Source: JASGDC01 sp047605865
Lineage (GTDB): Bacteria > Actinomycetota > Actinomycetes > Actinomycetales > Micrococcaceae
DNA: 64,000 nt
Assembly (NCBI GenBank): GCA_047605865.1
Contig: JASGFC010000002.1
Span: 15,339-79,338, forward strand
Direction: 5' to 3'
Below are positions 41,977 to 51,053 of the stretch, in pieces. The notes beneath the pieces are model-generated. The model ran no database searches and had not been told where the DNA came from. It saw nothing but the letters and a program-made list of their open reading frames with translations. The translations under genes and the position numbers were made by a program. How positions within the stretch are numbered: the stretch's first letter is position 1; every line of letters begins with the position of its first letter.

Positions 41977-42678
41977 ATGGAAAAGAATAGATTATATTTT
42001 GCAAATAAAGGTAGCGGTAACTACGACATTATCGTTGTTGCCTTTTGTGTCTTACTTCTCATTTCTAATATCTGTGCTACTAAACTCATTGAGTTTGGCC
42101 CATTTATTACAGATGGTGGAGCTTTCCTCTTTCCTTTAACATATATTATAGGTGATTTACTCGCCGAGGTTTATGGTCTTAAAGCTACACGACGCGCTAT
42201 TAAACTAGGTTTTATTTTCTCCATTATTGCTTCTATTACTTTTTATCTAGTGCAAATTTCACCACCAGCTTCAGCTTATGAAAACCAGGCAGCTTTTGAG
42301 GCAGTGCTTGGATTTGTGCCTCGTATCGTGGCAGCCTCCCTTGCCGGGTATCTCGTGGGGCAGTTTCTTAACGCCCTAGTCATGGTAAAGCTCAAAGAAA
42401 AGGCTAAAGAAAATAAACTCTGGGTTAGGCTAGTGGGTTCAACCATGGTGGGTGAATTTGCAGACACTCTTGTTTTTTGTACTATCGCTTTTTTCGGCAC
42501 GATAACTGGCTGGGAATTCGTCAATTATGTTATTACAGGTTATGCGTACAAGTGTCTAATTGAAGTTCTTATGCTTCCAGTTACCTATAGAGTTATTGGC
42601 TGGGTAAAGTCTAAAGAACCTTCTTATTTCTCAAACCCAGTTCCAGAAAATAATAAGATTTCCCTAGCAACGAACTAG
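41977..42678 (+). CDS. yhhQ: Queuosine precursor transporter (VUT/YhhQ family)
   Basis: A 233-residue inner-membrane protein with about six helices (VAFCVLLLISNICATKLIEFGPFITDGGAFLFPLTYIIGDLLAEVYG is the family signature region near residue 30). Family members import queuine or preQ precursors. The C-terminal EFADTLVFCTIAFFGTITGW is also conserved. It runs convergent with tgt and overlaps it by 4 bases, which strongly supports the queuosine-salvage role. No preQ1-riboswitch-like motif was seen upstream. Confidence 0.9.
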   Translation: MEKNRLYFANKGSGNYDIIVVAFCVLLLISNICATKLIEFGPFITDGGAFLFPLTYIIGDLLAEVYGLKATRRAIKLGFIFSIIASITFYLVQISPPASAYENQAAFEAVLGFVPRIVAASLAGYLVGQFLNALVMVKLKEKAKENKLWVRLVGSTMVGEFADTLVFCTIAFFGTITGWEFVNYVITGYAYKCLIEVLMLPVTYRVIGWVKSKEPSYFSNPVPENNKISLATN

Positions 42679-43880
42679 CCATAGAATTTGCCAAGCATCT
42701 GATCGCGATAATCATAGAATTTGCCAATTTCCATTGCTTCACGAATGCAATCTACTAATTTCACAGTGAAGTGCTCGTTGTGAATTGTTGCTAAAGTAAA
42801 GCCAAACATTTCCTTAGCCTTGAATAAGTGGTGTATATAAGCTTTAGTGTAGTGTTGGCATGTGTAACACTCACAGTCTTCTTCTAAAGGTGAAAAATCT
42901 TTTTTAAATTGAGCTCTCTTGATGTTTATTCTTCCAGTTAAGGTATAAACAGCGCCGTTGCGAGCAACTCGAGAAGGGTTGACGCAATCGAAGGTATCGG
43001 CACCATTTTCAATGCCCACAAAGAAATCATCAGGTTCACTAATGCCTAATAAGTGACGAGGTTTGTTTTTGGGAAGCTCTTCGCAGACCCAGCGCACAAT
43101 GGTTCCCATATTTTCTTTTTCGAGGGCTCCACCAATTCCAAAGCCATCGAATTCTTGGCCATGAACACTCATGGAGCCTAGATCATGGGCGGCTTTACGG
43201 CGTAAATCCTCATATTGTGCACCTTGAATAACACCAAATAAAGCCTGATATGGTTTTTCTGAACGTTCAAGGCTAAGACGTTGATGCTCCTCTAAACAGC
43301 GAATTGCCCATAAACGTGTTCTTTCTAAGGAACGAATTTGGTAATGTTTGGTGTTCATTAAAGTCGTGAGTTCATCAAAGGCAAACATAATGTCAGCGCC
43401 GATTTGATGCTGCACTTGCATGGAAATTTCTGGGGTGAAACGATGTTTAGATCCATCAAGGTGAGATTTAAAAGTGACACCGTCATTATCTACAAAAGCT
43501 AGTTTTTCTTTCCCTTGAGCTGTTTGGTGGTCTTTGCGTTCACCTGTTTGATCCATGGAAAGAACTTTTTTAAAGCCCGCTCCTAAACTCATGACTTGAA
43601 AACCTCCACTATCAGTGAAGGTAGGGCTTTGCCAGTTCATGAAGTTCCCTAAGCCACCAGCAGTATCAAGGACGTCTGCTCCTGGTTGTAAATATAGATG
43701 GTAAGCATTTGCTAGTACAGCTTGCGCGCCAGTAGCTTTGACTTGTTCAGGTGAGATGGTTTTCACGGTAGCTTTAGTACCAACTACAATAAAAGCCGGA
43801 GTTTGTATGTCTCCATGAGGTGTTGTAATTGTGCCAGTGCGCCCAAGACCATTATCAAGTTCAGTGTGCAGTGTGAACAT
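42675..43880 (-). CDS. tgt: Queuine/preQ1 tRNA-guanine transglycosylase
   Basis: Exchanges guanine 34 in GUN-anticodon tRNAs (Asp, Asn, His, Tyr) for a queuosine precursor. At 401 residues it shows TPAFIVVGTKATVK at the start, NAYHLYLQPGADVL, FTDSGGFQVMSLG (catalytic Asp), GIGGALEKENMG, DTFDCVNPSRVARNGAVYT and a zinc site CECYTCQHYTKAYIHHLF. The tRNA-Asp (GUC) in this window is one expected substrate. It begins immediately after the stop codon of the NUDIX-like gene. Confidence 0.97.
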   Translation of the reverse strand: MFTLHTELDNGLGRTGTITTPHGDIQTPAFIVVGTKATVKTISPEQVKATGAQAVLANAYHLYLQPGADVLDTAGGLGNFMNWQSPTFTDSGGFQVMSLGAGFKKVLSMDQTGERKDHQTAQGKEKLAFVDNDGVTFKSHLDGSKHRFTPEISMQVQHQIGADIMFAFDELTTLMNTKHYQIRSLERTRLWAIRCLEEHQRLSLERSEKPYQALFGVIQGAQYEDLRRKAAHDLGSMSVHGQEFDGFGIGGALEKENMGTIVRWVCEELPKNKPRHLLGISEPDDFFVGIENGADTFDCVNPSRVARNGAVYTLTGRINIKRAQFKKDFSPLEEDCECYTCQHYTKAYIHHLFKAKEMFGFTLATIHNEHFTVKLVDCIREAMEIGKFYDYRDQMLGKFYG

Positions 43881-44420
43881 TTACGAAAAAATTCCCATAT
43901 GCGCCAGTGCTTGATAAATTACTAACCCTTGGCTGTCGTCCATTTCTTCAAACATCTTTGAAGTTACAATTTCTTTAGGTTCAAACCAATTAAATTCTAA
44001 AGCTGCTTTACGAGGTTCTACTTCGCCTTTAATAGGCACGATATATCCTAAGGAAACCGCATGTTGACGTTCATCAACAAAGCCAGTTGGTTGTGGAGTA
44101 GGGAAGTACTGTGTGACGGTAAAAGGATGAGCGCTTTGCGGCAAACTTGGCAGAGTCAGAGGACCTAGATCATTTTCTATATGACGTAACAATGCAGCAT
44201 GGATTACTTCACCATACATGACTCGTCCAGAAACAATACTTCGTACAATGTTGCCATCATCATTAGCTCGCATCATGAGACCAATATGGGTTACTTGACC
44301 AAATTCATCAGTCTGTACTGGAATAGCTTGTACGTATAACATCGGTACTTTTCGACGAATTTCAGCGAACTCGTCATCTGAAAACCAACCTTCTTGATCT
44401 CCGTGCGTAGTAGCAATCAT
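43881..44420 (-). CDS. NUDIX-like protein (DUF4916 type)
   Basis: A 179-residue actinobacterial protein with a NUDIX-like fold. It starts GWFSDDEFAEIRRKVPMLYVQAIPV; SGRVMYGEVIHAALLRHIENDLG occupies the place of the NUDIX helix but lacks the full GX5EX7REUXEEXGU pattern, so hydrolase activity is uncertain. No base separates its stop from the tgt start, so they are co-transcribed. Function is unknown. Confidence 0.75.
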   Translation of the reverse strand: MIATTHGDQEGWFSDDEFAEIRRKVPMLYVQAIPVQTDEFGQVTHIGLMMRANDDGNIVRSIVSGRVMYGEVIHAALLRHIENDLGPLTLPSLPQSAHPFTVTQYFPTPQPTGFVDERQHAVSLGYIVPIKGEVEPRKAALEFNWFEPKEIVTSKMFEEMDDSQGLVIYQALAHMGIFS

Positions 44421-44471
44421 AAATAGGACCTCCGAGTTTATTGTACTTAATGTTCCTTGTTAAGATGAAGT

Positions 44472-45095
44472 ATGAGCATTTTTATCACCTTCGAGGGTGC
44501 CGATGGCTCCGGTAAAACCACTCAAATTAAGCTTCTTGCTCGTTGGCTAGAGCAACAAGGACACTCTGTTCTCACAACGCGTGAGCCAGGTGGCACTACC
44601 CTTGGTGAGGAACTACGAAACTTGCTGCTTCATTCAGGGGATATGAATGCTAAAGCTGAAGCCCTTATTTTTGCGGCTGCTCGCTCGCAGCATGCTAGTG
44701 AAGTGATGAGACCAGCAGTAGATTCAGGAACCATCGTGCTTTGTGATCGTTATATAGATTCCTCTGCTGCATATCAAGGCTATGGGCGCAGGCTAGGAGT
44801 TCAAAAGATTATAGATCTTTCGTTGTGGGCAACAGATAATTTCATTCCAGACTTAACTCTTGTTCTTGACGTAGATACGCACAGTAGTCAAGAACGTCGA
44901 AGTGCTCGTAGTGCTGATGATCGCATTGAGGCATCTGGTGTTGAATTTATGGAAAAAACTCGTCAAGCATTTTTAAAGTTAGCCCAAGAAAACCCAGAAA
45001 ATCATCACGTGATAGATGCTAATGGAACAGTGGATCAGGTGTTTGAGAAAGTAGTTGCTGTTGTTCAAGAAAAATTTCCACAGGTGGCTTCATGA
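44472..45095 (+). CDS. tmk: Thymidylate kinase
   Basis: Phosphorylates dTMP to dTDP. 207 residues. P-loop ITFEGADGSGKTTQI, the DR motif in LCDRYIDSSAAYQGYGR, and the LID region RSARSADDRIE are all present. Its end overlaps holB by 4 bases (ATGA), the usual tmk-holB arrangement. Confidence 0.96.
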   Translation: MSIFITFEGADGSGKTTQIKLLARWLEQQGHSVLTTREPGGTTLGEELRNLLLHSGDMNAKAEALIFAAARSQHASEVMRPAVDSGTIVLCDRYIDSSAAYQGYGRRLGVQKIIDLSLWATDNFIPDLTLVLDVDTHSSQERRSARSADDRIEASGVEFMEKTRQAFLKLAQENPENHHVIDANGTVDQVFEKVVAVVQEKFPQVAS

Positions 45096-46213
45096 GTGTA
45101 TGGGATGAGCTCATTGGGCAAGAGAAAACTGTCGAACAACTCAAAAAAGCTTTAGAGAAGCCTAATCATGCTTGGCTTTTTACTGGTCCACCTGGTTCAG
45201 GTCGTTCAAATACAGCACGAGCTTTTGCAGCAGCCCTAGAATGTGAACATCATACTGGCTGTGGCAAGTGCAAAGCTTGTCTTACTGTACTTTCTGGAGT
45301 TAATGCTGATGTTACTGTACTAGCGACCGACAAAGTGACTATCACCATTGACGAAGTGCGTGCTCTCATTGCTAAATCCTATGACCGCCCTTCAGTTGCG
45401 CCATGGCGTATCATCATTGTTGAAGATGCAGATAGAATGACGGAACGCACTTCAAATGTTTTACTGAAAGCTCTAGAAGAACCTGCTTCTCGAACTATTT
45501 GGATGCTGTGTGCGCCAAGTCCAGCAGATTTATTACCAACTCTTCGTTCTCGATGCCAAAGTGTGACTCTGAAAATTCCGCACACTGATGATATTGCACG
45601 CTTGCTTCATGAAAGAGACGGAATCGATCTGGATATTGCCAGAGATATGGCTCGCATTTCTCAGGGTCATATTGGGGTTGCACGATGGTTAGCAACCAGT
45701 AAAGATGCCCGAGAACGTAGAAAGAGAATCTTAAGTGTTACGCACAAGCTCTCTACAGTGGGGCAAGCTGTACGTGCTGCAAATTTCTTAGTAAATACAG
45801 CAAAAGAGCAAGCTGAAGCCAGTGCAGAAGAATTTCGTGAGCAAGACCAAGAACAACTCATGCATGCTTTAGGTGTTAATCCTGATGAAACCTTACCGCC
45901 TTATGTTCGCGCTCATTTAAAACAACTTGATGAAGATTACAAACGGCGTAGCACTCGTGGGCAAAAAGATGCATTGGATCGCATGATGCTAGACATGCTT
46001 TCCTTTTATCGTGATGTGTTATTGCAGCAGATGAGCGCTAAGATTGAGCCCATGAATGTAGACATGCTGGCAGCTATTGAGAAAATTGCCAGTACATCAA
46101 CGGCAGAACAAACTACACAACGCATTGAGAAAATTAAACAGGCACGTCAACGTTTAACAACAAATGCAGCGCCACTCTTGACCTTAGAAGCAATGGTGTT
46201 AGGCTTACTATAA
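45092..46213 (+). CDS. holB: DNA polymerase III subunit delta'
   Basis: Clamp-loader subunit of 373 residues that works with DnaX. AAA+ motifs: FTGPPGSGRSNTARAFA, a zinc module CEHHTGCGKCKAC, IIIVEDADRMTERTSNVLLKALEEP and TLRSRCQSV. It is translationally coupled to tmk and 18 bases before the hydrolase gene. Confidence 0.94.
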   Translation: MSVWDELIGQEKTVEQLKKALEKPNHAWLFTGPPGSGRSNTARAFAAALECEHHTGCGKCKACLTVLSGVNADVTVLATDKVTITIDEVRALIAKSYDRPSVAPWRIIIVEDADRMTERTSNVLLKALEEPASRTIWMLCAPSPADLLPTLRSRCQSVTLKIPHTDDIARLLHERDGIDLDIARDMARISQGHIGVARWLATSKDARERRKRILSVTHKLSTVGQAVRAANFLVNTAKEQAEASAEEFREQDQEQLMHALGVNPDETLPPYVRAHLKQLDEDYKRRSTRGQKDALDRMMLDMLSFYRDVLLQQMSAKIEPMNVDMLAAIEKIASTSTAEQTTQRIEKIKQARQRLTTNAAPLLTLEAMVLGLL

Positions 46214-46231
46214 AAGCAGTAAGGAGATGGC

Positions 46232-47896
46232 GTGAGTGGACCAAGAAGGTTGAAAAACCAGTTACCACAAGTTCCTCCTCAAGAGGAGTACTTAGAGACT
46301 GAACAGTTGCAAACTCGCCGTAATCAGCGTGAACAACTGACACGTCGGCACCTTAAGAAAGCTAATGATAAGAATTATGGCAAAGTTATCTTAGCGCTTT
46401 TACTTGTAGTAGCTTTAATAGCTGCAGCATGGTACGCATACACGCTTATCACTACAAACCCTTATGCTAAAGGAATTCCTAGAAATCTAAAATCATATTA
46501 CAAGCAAAATGTTAACTGGACTTCTTGTGAAAACGGAATGCAATGTGCCACAGTTGAAGCACCAGTTGACTGGGACAATCCAAGTTCAGATAAAGTTTCC
46601 TTGCAACTCATCAAAATTAATGCAACTGGCCAAAAACAAGGTTCATTAGTGATTAACCCTGGTGGCCCAGGCGGTTCCGGTTACGATTGGGTCAGAGATA
46701 GCGCAATGTCCACTCTTTCTTCTACTGTGACAAGTGCTTATGATGTTGTTGGGTTTGACCCTCGTGGTGTGGGTAAATCTTCAGCTATTAAATGCCTAGA
46801 TGATAAAGATCACGATGCTTATCGTGCAAATACAGCAAATCTAGATACAGATGATGGACTACAGAAGTTACGTGATGAGTATGCCAAAATTGCTCAGTCC
46901 TGTAAAGACAATAGTGGTCCTGTAATAGGCCATATGGATACTGCAAGTGTCGCTAAAGATATGGACATGATTCGTGCTTTACTTAAAGAAAATCAGTTAA
47001 ACTATCTAGGTTTTTCATACGGTACACTTCTTGGTGCTAGCTATGCTGGTTTATTCCCAGATCATGTGGGTCATATGGTCCTTGATGGCGCTGTAGATCC
47101 TGCAATTTCTTATTCAGAAGTTACAAAAGGGCAAGCTACTGGTTTTGAGCAGTCATTAAAAGCATTTGCTAATGATTGCGTGCAGAAGAAGAATTGTTCT
47201 TTGAGCCAAGATGATCAAGGAAATACCCTTTCTGCTGATGATATCGTGAAAAAAGTACGTCAAATGCTTACGGACAACAATACTAGTCCTATGAAAACTA
47301 AAGATGGACGTACTGCCACTTCTTCAATGTTGGTTCAAGGAATTATGGTTCCTTTGTACAACAACTTAATGTGGCCAACATTGGCTGATGCTTTAGCCTC
47401 AGCTATGTATAATAAATCCCCAGACTCATTGATTCAGTTTTCTGATGCCTCTGCTGGGCGTAGTTCTGATGGAAGTTATAGTAATAACTCGGACTTTGCT
47501 TTTATGGCAGTCAATTGTCTTGATTACTCTATCCCATCTGATACTCAAAGTATCCGAAGTGATGAAGCAGCATTGAAAAAAGCTTCGCCAACTTTTGGTC
47601 AATACATGGCTGGAGGCGGTGCAATTTGTGAGAAATGGCCATATAAGACTATTCGTCAATTAGGTCCAATTTCTACTTCCTCTTCAAATCCACTCTTGGT
47701 AGTTGGTACTAGCGGAGACCCTGCGACTCCATTTGCTTCTGCAGAGAACCTCACTAAAGAGTTGGGTAATGCGAAACTTCTCAAATGGAATGGACAAGGT
47801 CACACAGCTTACGGAAGATCAAACGATTGTGTTCGTGATAGCGTTGATAATTTCTTACTTAAAGGTACAGTTCCTGAAGACGGAAAAACTTGTTAA
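46232..47896 (+). CDS. Membrane-anchored or exported alpha/beta hydrolase (S33 tripeptidyl aminopeptidase-like)
   Basis: A 554-residue protein. A basic N-terminus with one helix at about 52-70 (VILALLLVVALIAAAWYAY) puts the enzyme outside. The oxyanion region NPGGPGGSGYDWV, nucleophile GFSYGTLLG, acid GTSGDPATPF and base GQGHTAYG form a complete triad as in Streptomyces tripeptidyl aminopeptidases. Several Cys may form disulfides. GTG start with AAGGAG upstream. It is the third gene after tmk-holB; its end overlaps the MFS gene by 4 bases. Confidence 0.88.
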   Translation: MSGPRRLKNQLPQVPPQEEYLETEQLQTRRNQREQLTRRHLKKANDKNYGKVILALLLVVALIAAAWYAYTLITTNPYAKGIPRNLKSYYKQNVNWTSCENGMQCATVEAPVDWDNPSSDKVSLQLIKINATGQKQGSLVINPGGPGGSGYDWVRDSAMSTLSSTVTSAYDVVGFDPRGVGKSSAIKCLDDKDHDAYRANTANLDTDDGLQKLRDEYAKIAQSCKDNSGPVIGHMDTASVAKDMDMIRALLKENQLNYLGFSYGTLLGASYAGLFPDHVGHMVLDGAVDPAISYSEVTKGQATGFEQSLKAFANDCVQKKNCSLSQDDQGNTLSADDIVKKVRQMLTDNNTSPMKTKDGRTATSSMLVQGIMVPLYNNLMWPTLADALASAMYNKSPDSLIQFSDASAGRSSDGSYSNNSDFAFMAVNCLDYSIPSDTQSIRSDEAALKKASPTFGQYMAGGGAICEKWPYKTIRQLGPISTSSSNPLLVVGTSGDPATPFASAENLTKELGNAKLLKWNGQGHTAYGRSNDCVRDSVDNFLLKGTVPEDGKTC

Positions 47897-49413
47897 TGAA
47901 GAGAGTTTTCTGTATCTAGTTTCACACCTTTGAAAATTCGCAGCGCAGCTAAGCCTGAAAGAATCATGAGCACTGCTGCAACCATGGAAACTACTACAGC
48001 ACCTCGAGTAAAAGCAACCTGAGCTGCGTCAATAAGAGCAGTATTTCCGTGTGCGCTTTGAATAGTTGTAGCAAGAGTAGTTTTTGCTTGTTCTTGTTGT
48101 TCACTACTTAATCCTGCAGGAAGAACAATAGTTGTCCTATAGATAAAGTTAGCTATCGTGCCAAGAATAGCAATACCTAAGGCAGCTCCAAGTTCATAAG
48201 AGGTTTCTGAAACTGCTGCAGCAGAACCAGCTCGATCCGCTGGCGCTTCAGAAAGTATAGCGTCATTGGCAAGTGTGTAACTTGTACCTGTACCCCAACA
48301 CAAGAGTAAGGCTATAACAAATACTACCCAAAGCGGAGTTTGTAGTCCTAGGAATGAAGCTATAACAAAACCTGATGTGGTGAGCATAAAACCAATGAAC
48401 AAAATAATGTGGAGAGGATAGATATTTGCTAATTTAACAGCTACGAGAGCTGCCAGAGCTTCGGCAAACATGGCTGGTGCAATCAAAAGTGAAGCTTCAA
48501 GAGTTCCAACACCTAGACCTAATTGTAGATATTGAATGAGGATGAAGTCTCCACCAATGAGTGCGAAAATTGAAACCAAATTTAAGATGGTACCCCAGGT
48601 AAAGAGAGGGCTTTCAAAAAGTTTTAAGTCAAGAAGTGGGTAGGAGACATGTTTTTGTCGAACAACAAAGCAGTAGGCCATTATGGCACCAAAGATAAAG
48701 ATTAATAATGGAAATAAAGAAAGTTCTTCAGCACTCATTTTGATGCCGTATACCATGGGTAAAATCGCTGCCAAACATAAGAAAACACTCAAAAAATCAA
48801 TATCGCCAGCGGTTTCAGATTTTGATTCTTGGATAAACATTGGCCCTAGAATCACCAATAGAATCATGATAGGAATATTGACAAGAAAAATTGAATGCCA
48901 ACTAAACTTGCTCAGCAAGAGTCCACCAATAACAGGTCCAATTGCTGCACCTCCAGAAAATATAGCAGCCCAGGTTCCCATAGCTGTTCGACGTTCTTTG
49001 GTGTTGTGGAAAGTATTTCTAATAATGGAGAGTGTAGAAGGCATTAAGGTTGCTCCTGCTACACCTAAAAGTGCACGCGAAAAAATAAGCATCAGCGCAT
49101 TGGTAGATAATGCTGCGCCTAAAGAAGCTAGACCAAAACCCACACTCCCGTAAATGAGGAGTTTTCTGCGGCCAATTTTATCTCCTAGGGTGCCCATTGT
49201 TACTAAAAGACCTGCAAGAATAAAAGAATAGATGTCAATAATCCATAGCATTTCATCAGGTCTTGGATTTAGATCTTCTGTGATATGAGGTAACGCAAAA
49301 TTTAAAACTGTTGAATCAATAGCAACAAGAAGTACTGGTAAAGAAAGAACAGAAAGTGCAATCCAGTCTTGTTTTGTTGCCTTGTTGCTGCGCTGCGAAA
49401 CATCATCGGACAT
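47893..49413 (-). CDS. MFS transporter, DHA2 (14-helix) drug exporter family
   Basis: About 506 residues with 14 hydrophobic helices. VLLVAIDSTVLNFALPHITEDL is motif D1-like at helix 1, GTLGDKIGRRKLLIYGSVGFG is motif A and ALLGVAGATLMPSTLSIIRNTF includes the exporter motif C region. It is likely a proton-driven exporter of toxic cations or drugs, as in the QacA/EmrB group. The ATG at 49413 opens the MSDDVSQRSN protein; the frame continues upstream to 49587 without family sequence. It diverges from the permease genes, with an inverted repeat between. Confidence 0.87.
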   Translation of the reverse strand: MSDDVSQRSNKATKQDWIALSVLSLPVLLVAIDSTVLNFALPHITEDLNPRPDEMLWIIDIYSFILAGLLVTMGTLGDKIGRRKLLIYGSVGFGLASLGAALSTNALMLIFSRALLGVAGATLMPSTLSIIRNTFHNTKERRTAMGTWAAIFSGGAAIGPVIGGLLLSKFSWHSIFLVNIPIMILLVILGPMFIQESKSETAGDIDFLSVFLCLAAILPMVYGIKMSAEELSLFPLLIFIFGAIMAYCFVVRQKHVSYPLLDLKLFESPLFTWGTILNLVSIFALIGGDFILIQYLQLGLGVGTLEASLLIAPAMFAEALAALVAVKLANIYPLHIILFIGFMLTTSGFVIASFLGLQTPLWVVFVIALLLCWGTGTSYTLANDAILSEAPADRAGSAAAVSETSYELGAALGIAILGTIANFIYRTTIVLPAGLSSEQQEQAKTTLATTIQSAHGNTALIDAAQVAFTRGAVVVSMVAAVLMILSGLAALRIFKGVKLDTENSLH

Positions 49414-49446
49414 ATTTACGATTATATCAATGTGTTTAAACGCCAC

Positions 49447-49470
49447 GTTACAGTTGTGTATCAACGTAAC
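49447..49470. promoter_or_regulatory. Inverted repeat between the MFS gene and the permease gene
   Basis: GTTAC-A-GTTG and CAACGTAAC are complementary apart from one bulged base, with a 5-base centre. The position, 34 bases upstream of the MFS start, fits an operator for a TetR/MarR-type regulator, but no regulator gene is adjacent. Confidence 0.35.
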
Positions 49471-49552
49471 AGATGTAATAGTTTTGCGTTTCTGCAACAA
49501 AGAATGGCTTTTTTTACATTTTGTCATTGTAAAATAATTAGTTGGAGGGTTG

Positions 49553-51040
49553 ATGGCTGAATTATTAAACGAACATCCCGATGTCAATCGGTATTCTGCT
49601 GAAGAGCAAGGCTACGAAAAAGGTCTTGGTCGTAGGCAGATACAGATGATTGCTATCGGTGGTGCTATCGGTACCGGTTTACTCCTCGGTGCTGGTGGTC
49701 GTCTTAAAGAAGCTGGACCTTCTCTCGCTGTTGTTTACCTAGTTTGTGGTCTATTCGGGTTTTTAATCCTTCGTGCACTAGGAGAAATGGTTGTTTATAG
49801 GCCTGCTTCAGGTGCTTTTGTTTCTTATGCTCGAGAATTTATTGGTGAGCACGCAGCTTTTGTAGCCGGTTGGTTGTATTTTATTTTTTGGGCGCTTACT
49901 GGTATTGCTGATTCTACTGCGGTAGCTACTTATTTCAGATTTTGGGGTATTGCAAATGATCAAAACCAGTGGTTTATTGCTTTAATTAGCCTCTTGATTG
50001 TCACTGCTGTTAACTTAATTGGGGTCAAACTCTTTGGTGAGTTAGAGTTTTGGTTTGCTGTCATTAAAGTTACAGCATTAGTTGCTTTCCTTTTAATTGG
50101 TACTTGGATTGTTGGAACTCGTCAACAGATAGATGGGCACTCTACTGGAATCTCACTCATTACTAACCACGGTGGTCTTTTCCCGAACGGCGTATTACCT
50201 GCAGTCATTCTGACGCAAGGTGTTATTTTTGCTTACGCAGGTATCGAGTTAGTTGGTATTGCCGCAGGTGAAACTGACAATCCACAAGCTATCGTACCTA
50301 GTGCTATTAACTCTGTGATATGGCGTATCTTGCTCTTTTATGTAGGTTCAGTAGTTATACTAGCAATGCTATTGCCATGGAATGCTTATAGTGCCGATAC
50401 TTCACCATTTGTAACTTTTTTCCAGAAGCTTGGTATTCCAGGGATGGGCAATGTGATGAACGTTGTTGTTATCACTGCAGCAATGTCTTCATTGAACTCT
50501 GGTATTTATGCAACTGCACGTACTCTTCGTTCTATGGGTATGGCAGGCTCAGCTCCGCACTTTACTTCTAAAATGAATAAGAACCACGTGCCTGTTAACG
50601 GAATTATGCTTACTGTGTGTGTGAGTATGGTTGGTGTTATTTTGAACTATATATTCCCTTCTCAGGCCTTTGAAATTGTGTTGAACTTTGCTTCTCTAGG
50701 AACAATTGGTGTATGGACACTCATCATGATTACCCATTTGTGCTTCCGTAAGTCTATTGCTGACGGTATTACTCCTGCACCAAAGAGTAACTTCGCCTTG
50801 ATGTTTAGTCCTTGGTCAAATTACATTACTATTGCTTTCTTATTTTTAGTGCTTGTCTTAACGTATTTCGACAAGCCAGTTGGTCAATGGACCATCCTTT
50901 CAATCCCTCTCATTGTTGTTCTTTTTTACTTAGGTTGGAGAATTGCTGAACCTAATATTGCAAAAGTTCAACAACAATGGGATCAACAACTAAATATTCC
51001 ACATACCAATGTCAATTCTGCACCCGTAGAAAACGACTAA
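49553..51040 (+). CDS. Amino-acid permease, APC superfamily (first of tandem pair)
   Basis: A 495-residue secondary transporter with 12 helices. The start RRQIQMIAIGGAIGTGLLLGAGGRLKEAGPSLAVVYLVCG is the classic unwound helix 1 of AroP/GabP/LysP-type permeases, followed by LRALGEMVVYRPASGAFVSYAREFIGEHAAF. The substrate amino acid cannot be read from sequence. The ATG at 49553 has GGAGG 5 bases upstream. It is followed 13 bases later by a very similar permease, so they are probably a duplication and one operon. Confidence 0.92.
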   Translation: MAELLNEHPDVNRYSAEEQGYEKGLGRRQIQMIAIGGAIGTGLLLGAGGRLKEAGPSLAVVYLVCGLFGFLILRALGEMVVYRPASGAFVSYAREFIGEHAAFVAGWLYFIFWALTGIADSTAVATYFRFWGIANDQNQWFIALISLLIVTAVNLIGVKLFGELEFWFAVIKVTALVAFLLIGTWIVGTRQQIDGHSTGISLITNHGGLFPNGVLPAVILTQGVIFAYAGIELVGIAAGETDNPQAIVPSAINSVIWRILLFYVGSVVILAMLLPWNAYSADTSPFVTFFQKLGIPGMGNVMNVVVITAAMSSLNSGIYATARTLRSMGMAGSAPHFTSKMNKNHVPVNGIMLTVCVSMVGVILNYIFPSQAFEIVLNFASLGTIGVWTLIMITHLCFRKSIADGITPAPKSNFALMFSPWSNYITIAFLFLVLVLTYFDKPVGQWTILSIPLIVVLFYLGWRIAEPNIAKVQQQWDQQLNIPHTNVNSAPVEND

Positions 51041-51053
51041 GGAGAAAAGAGAT

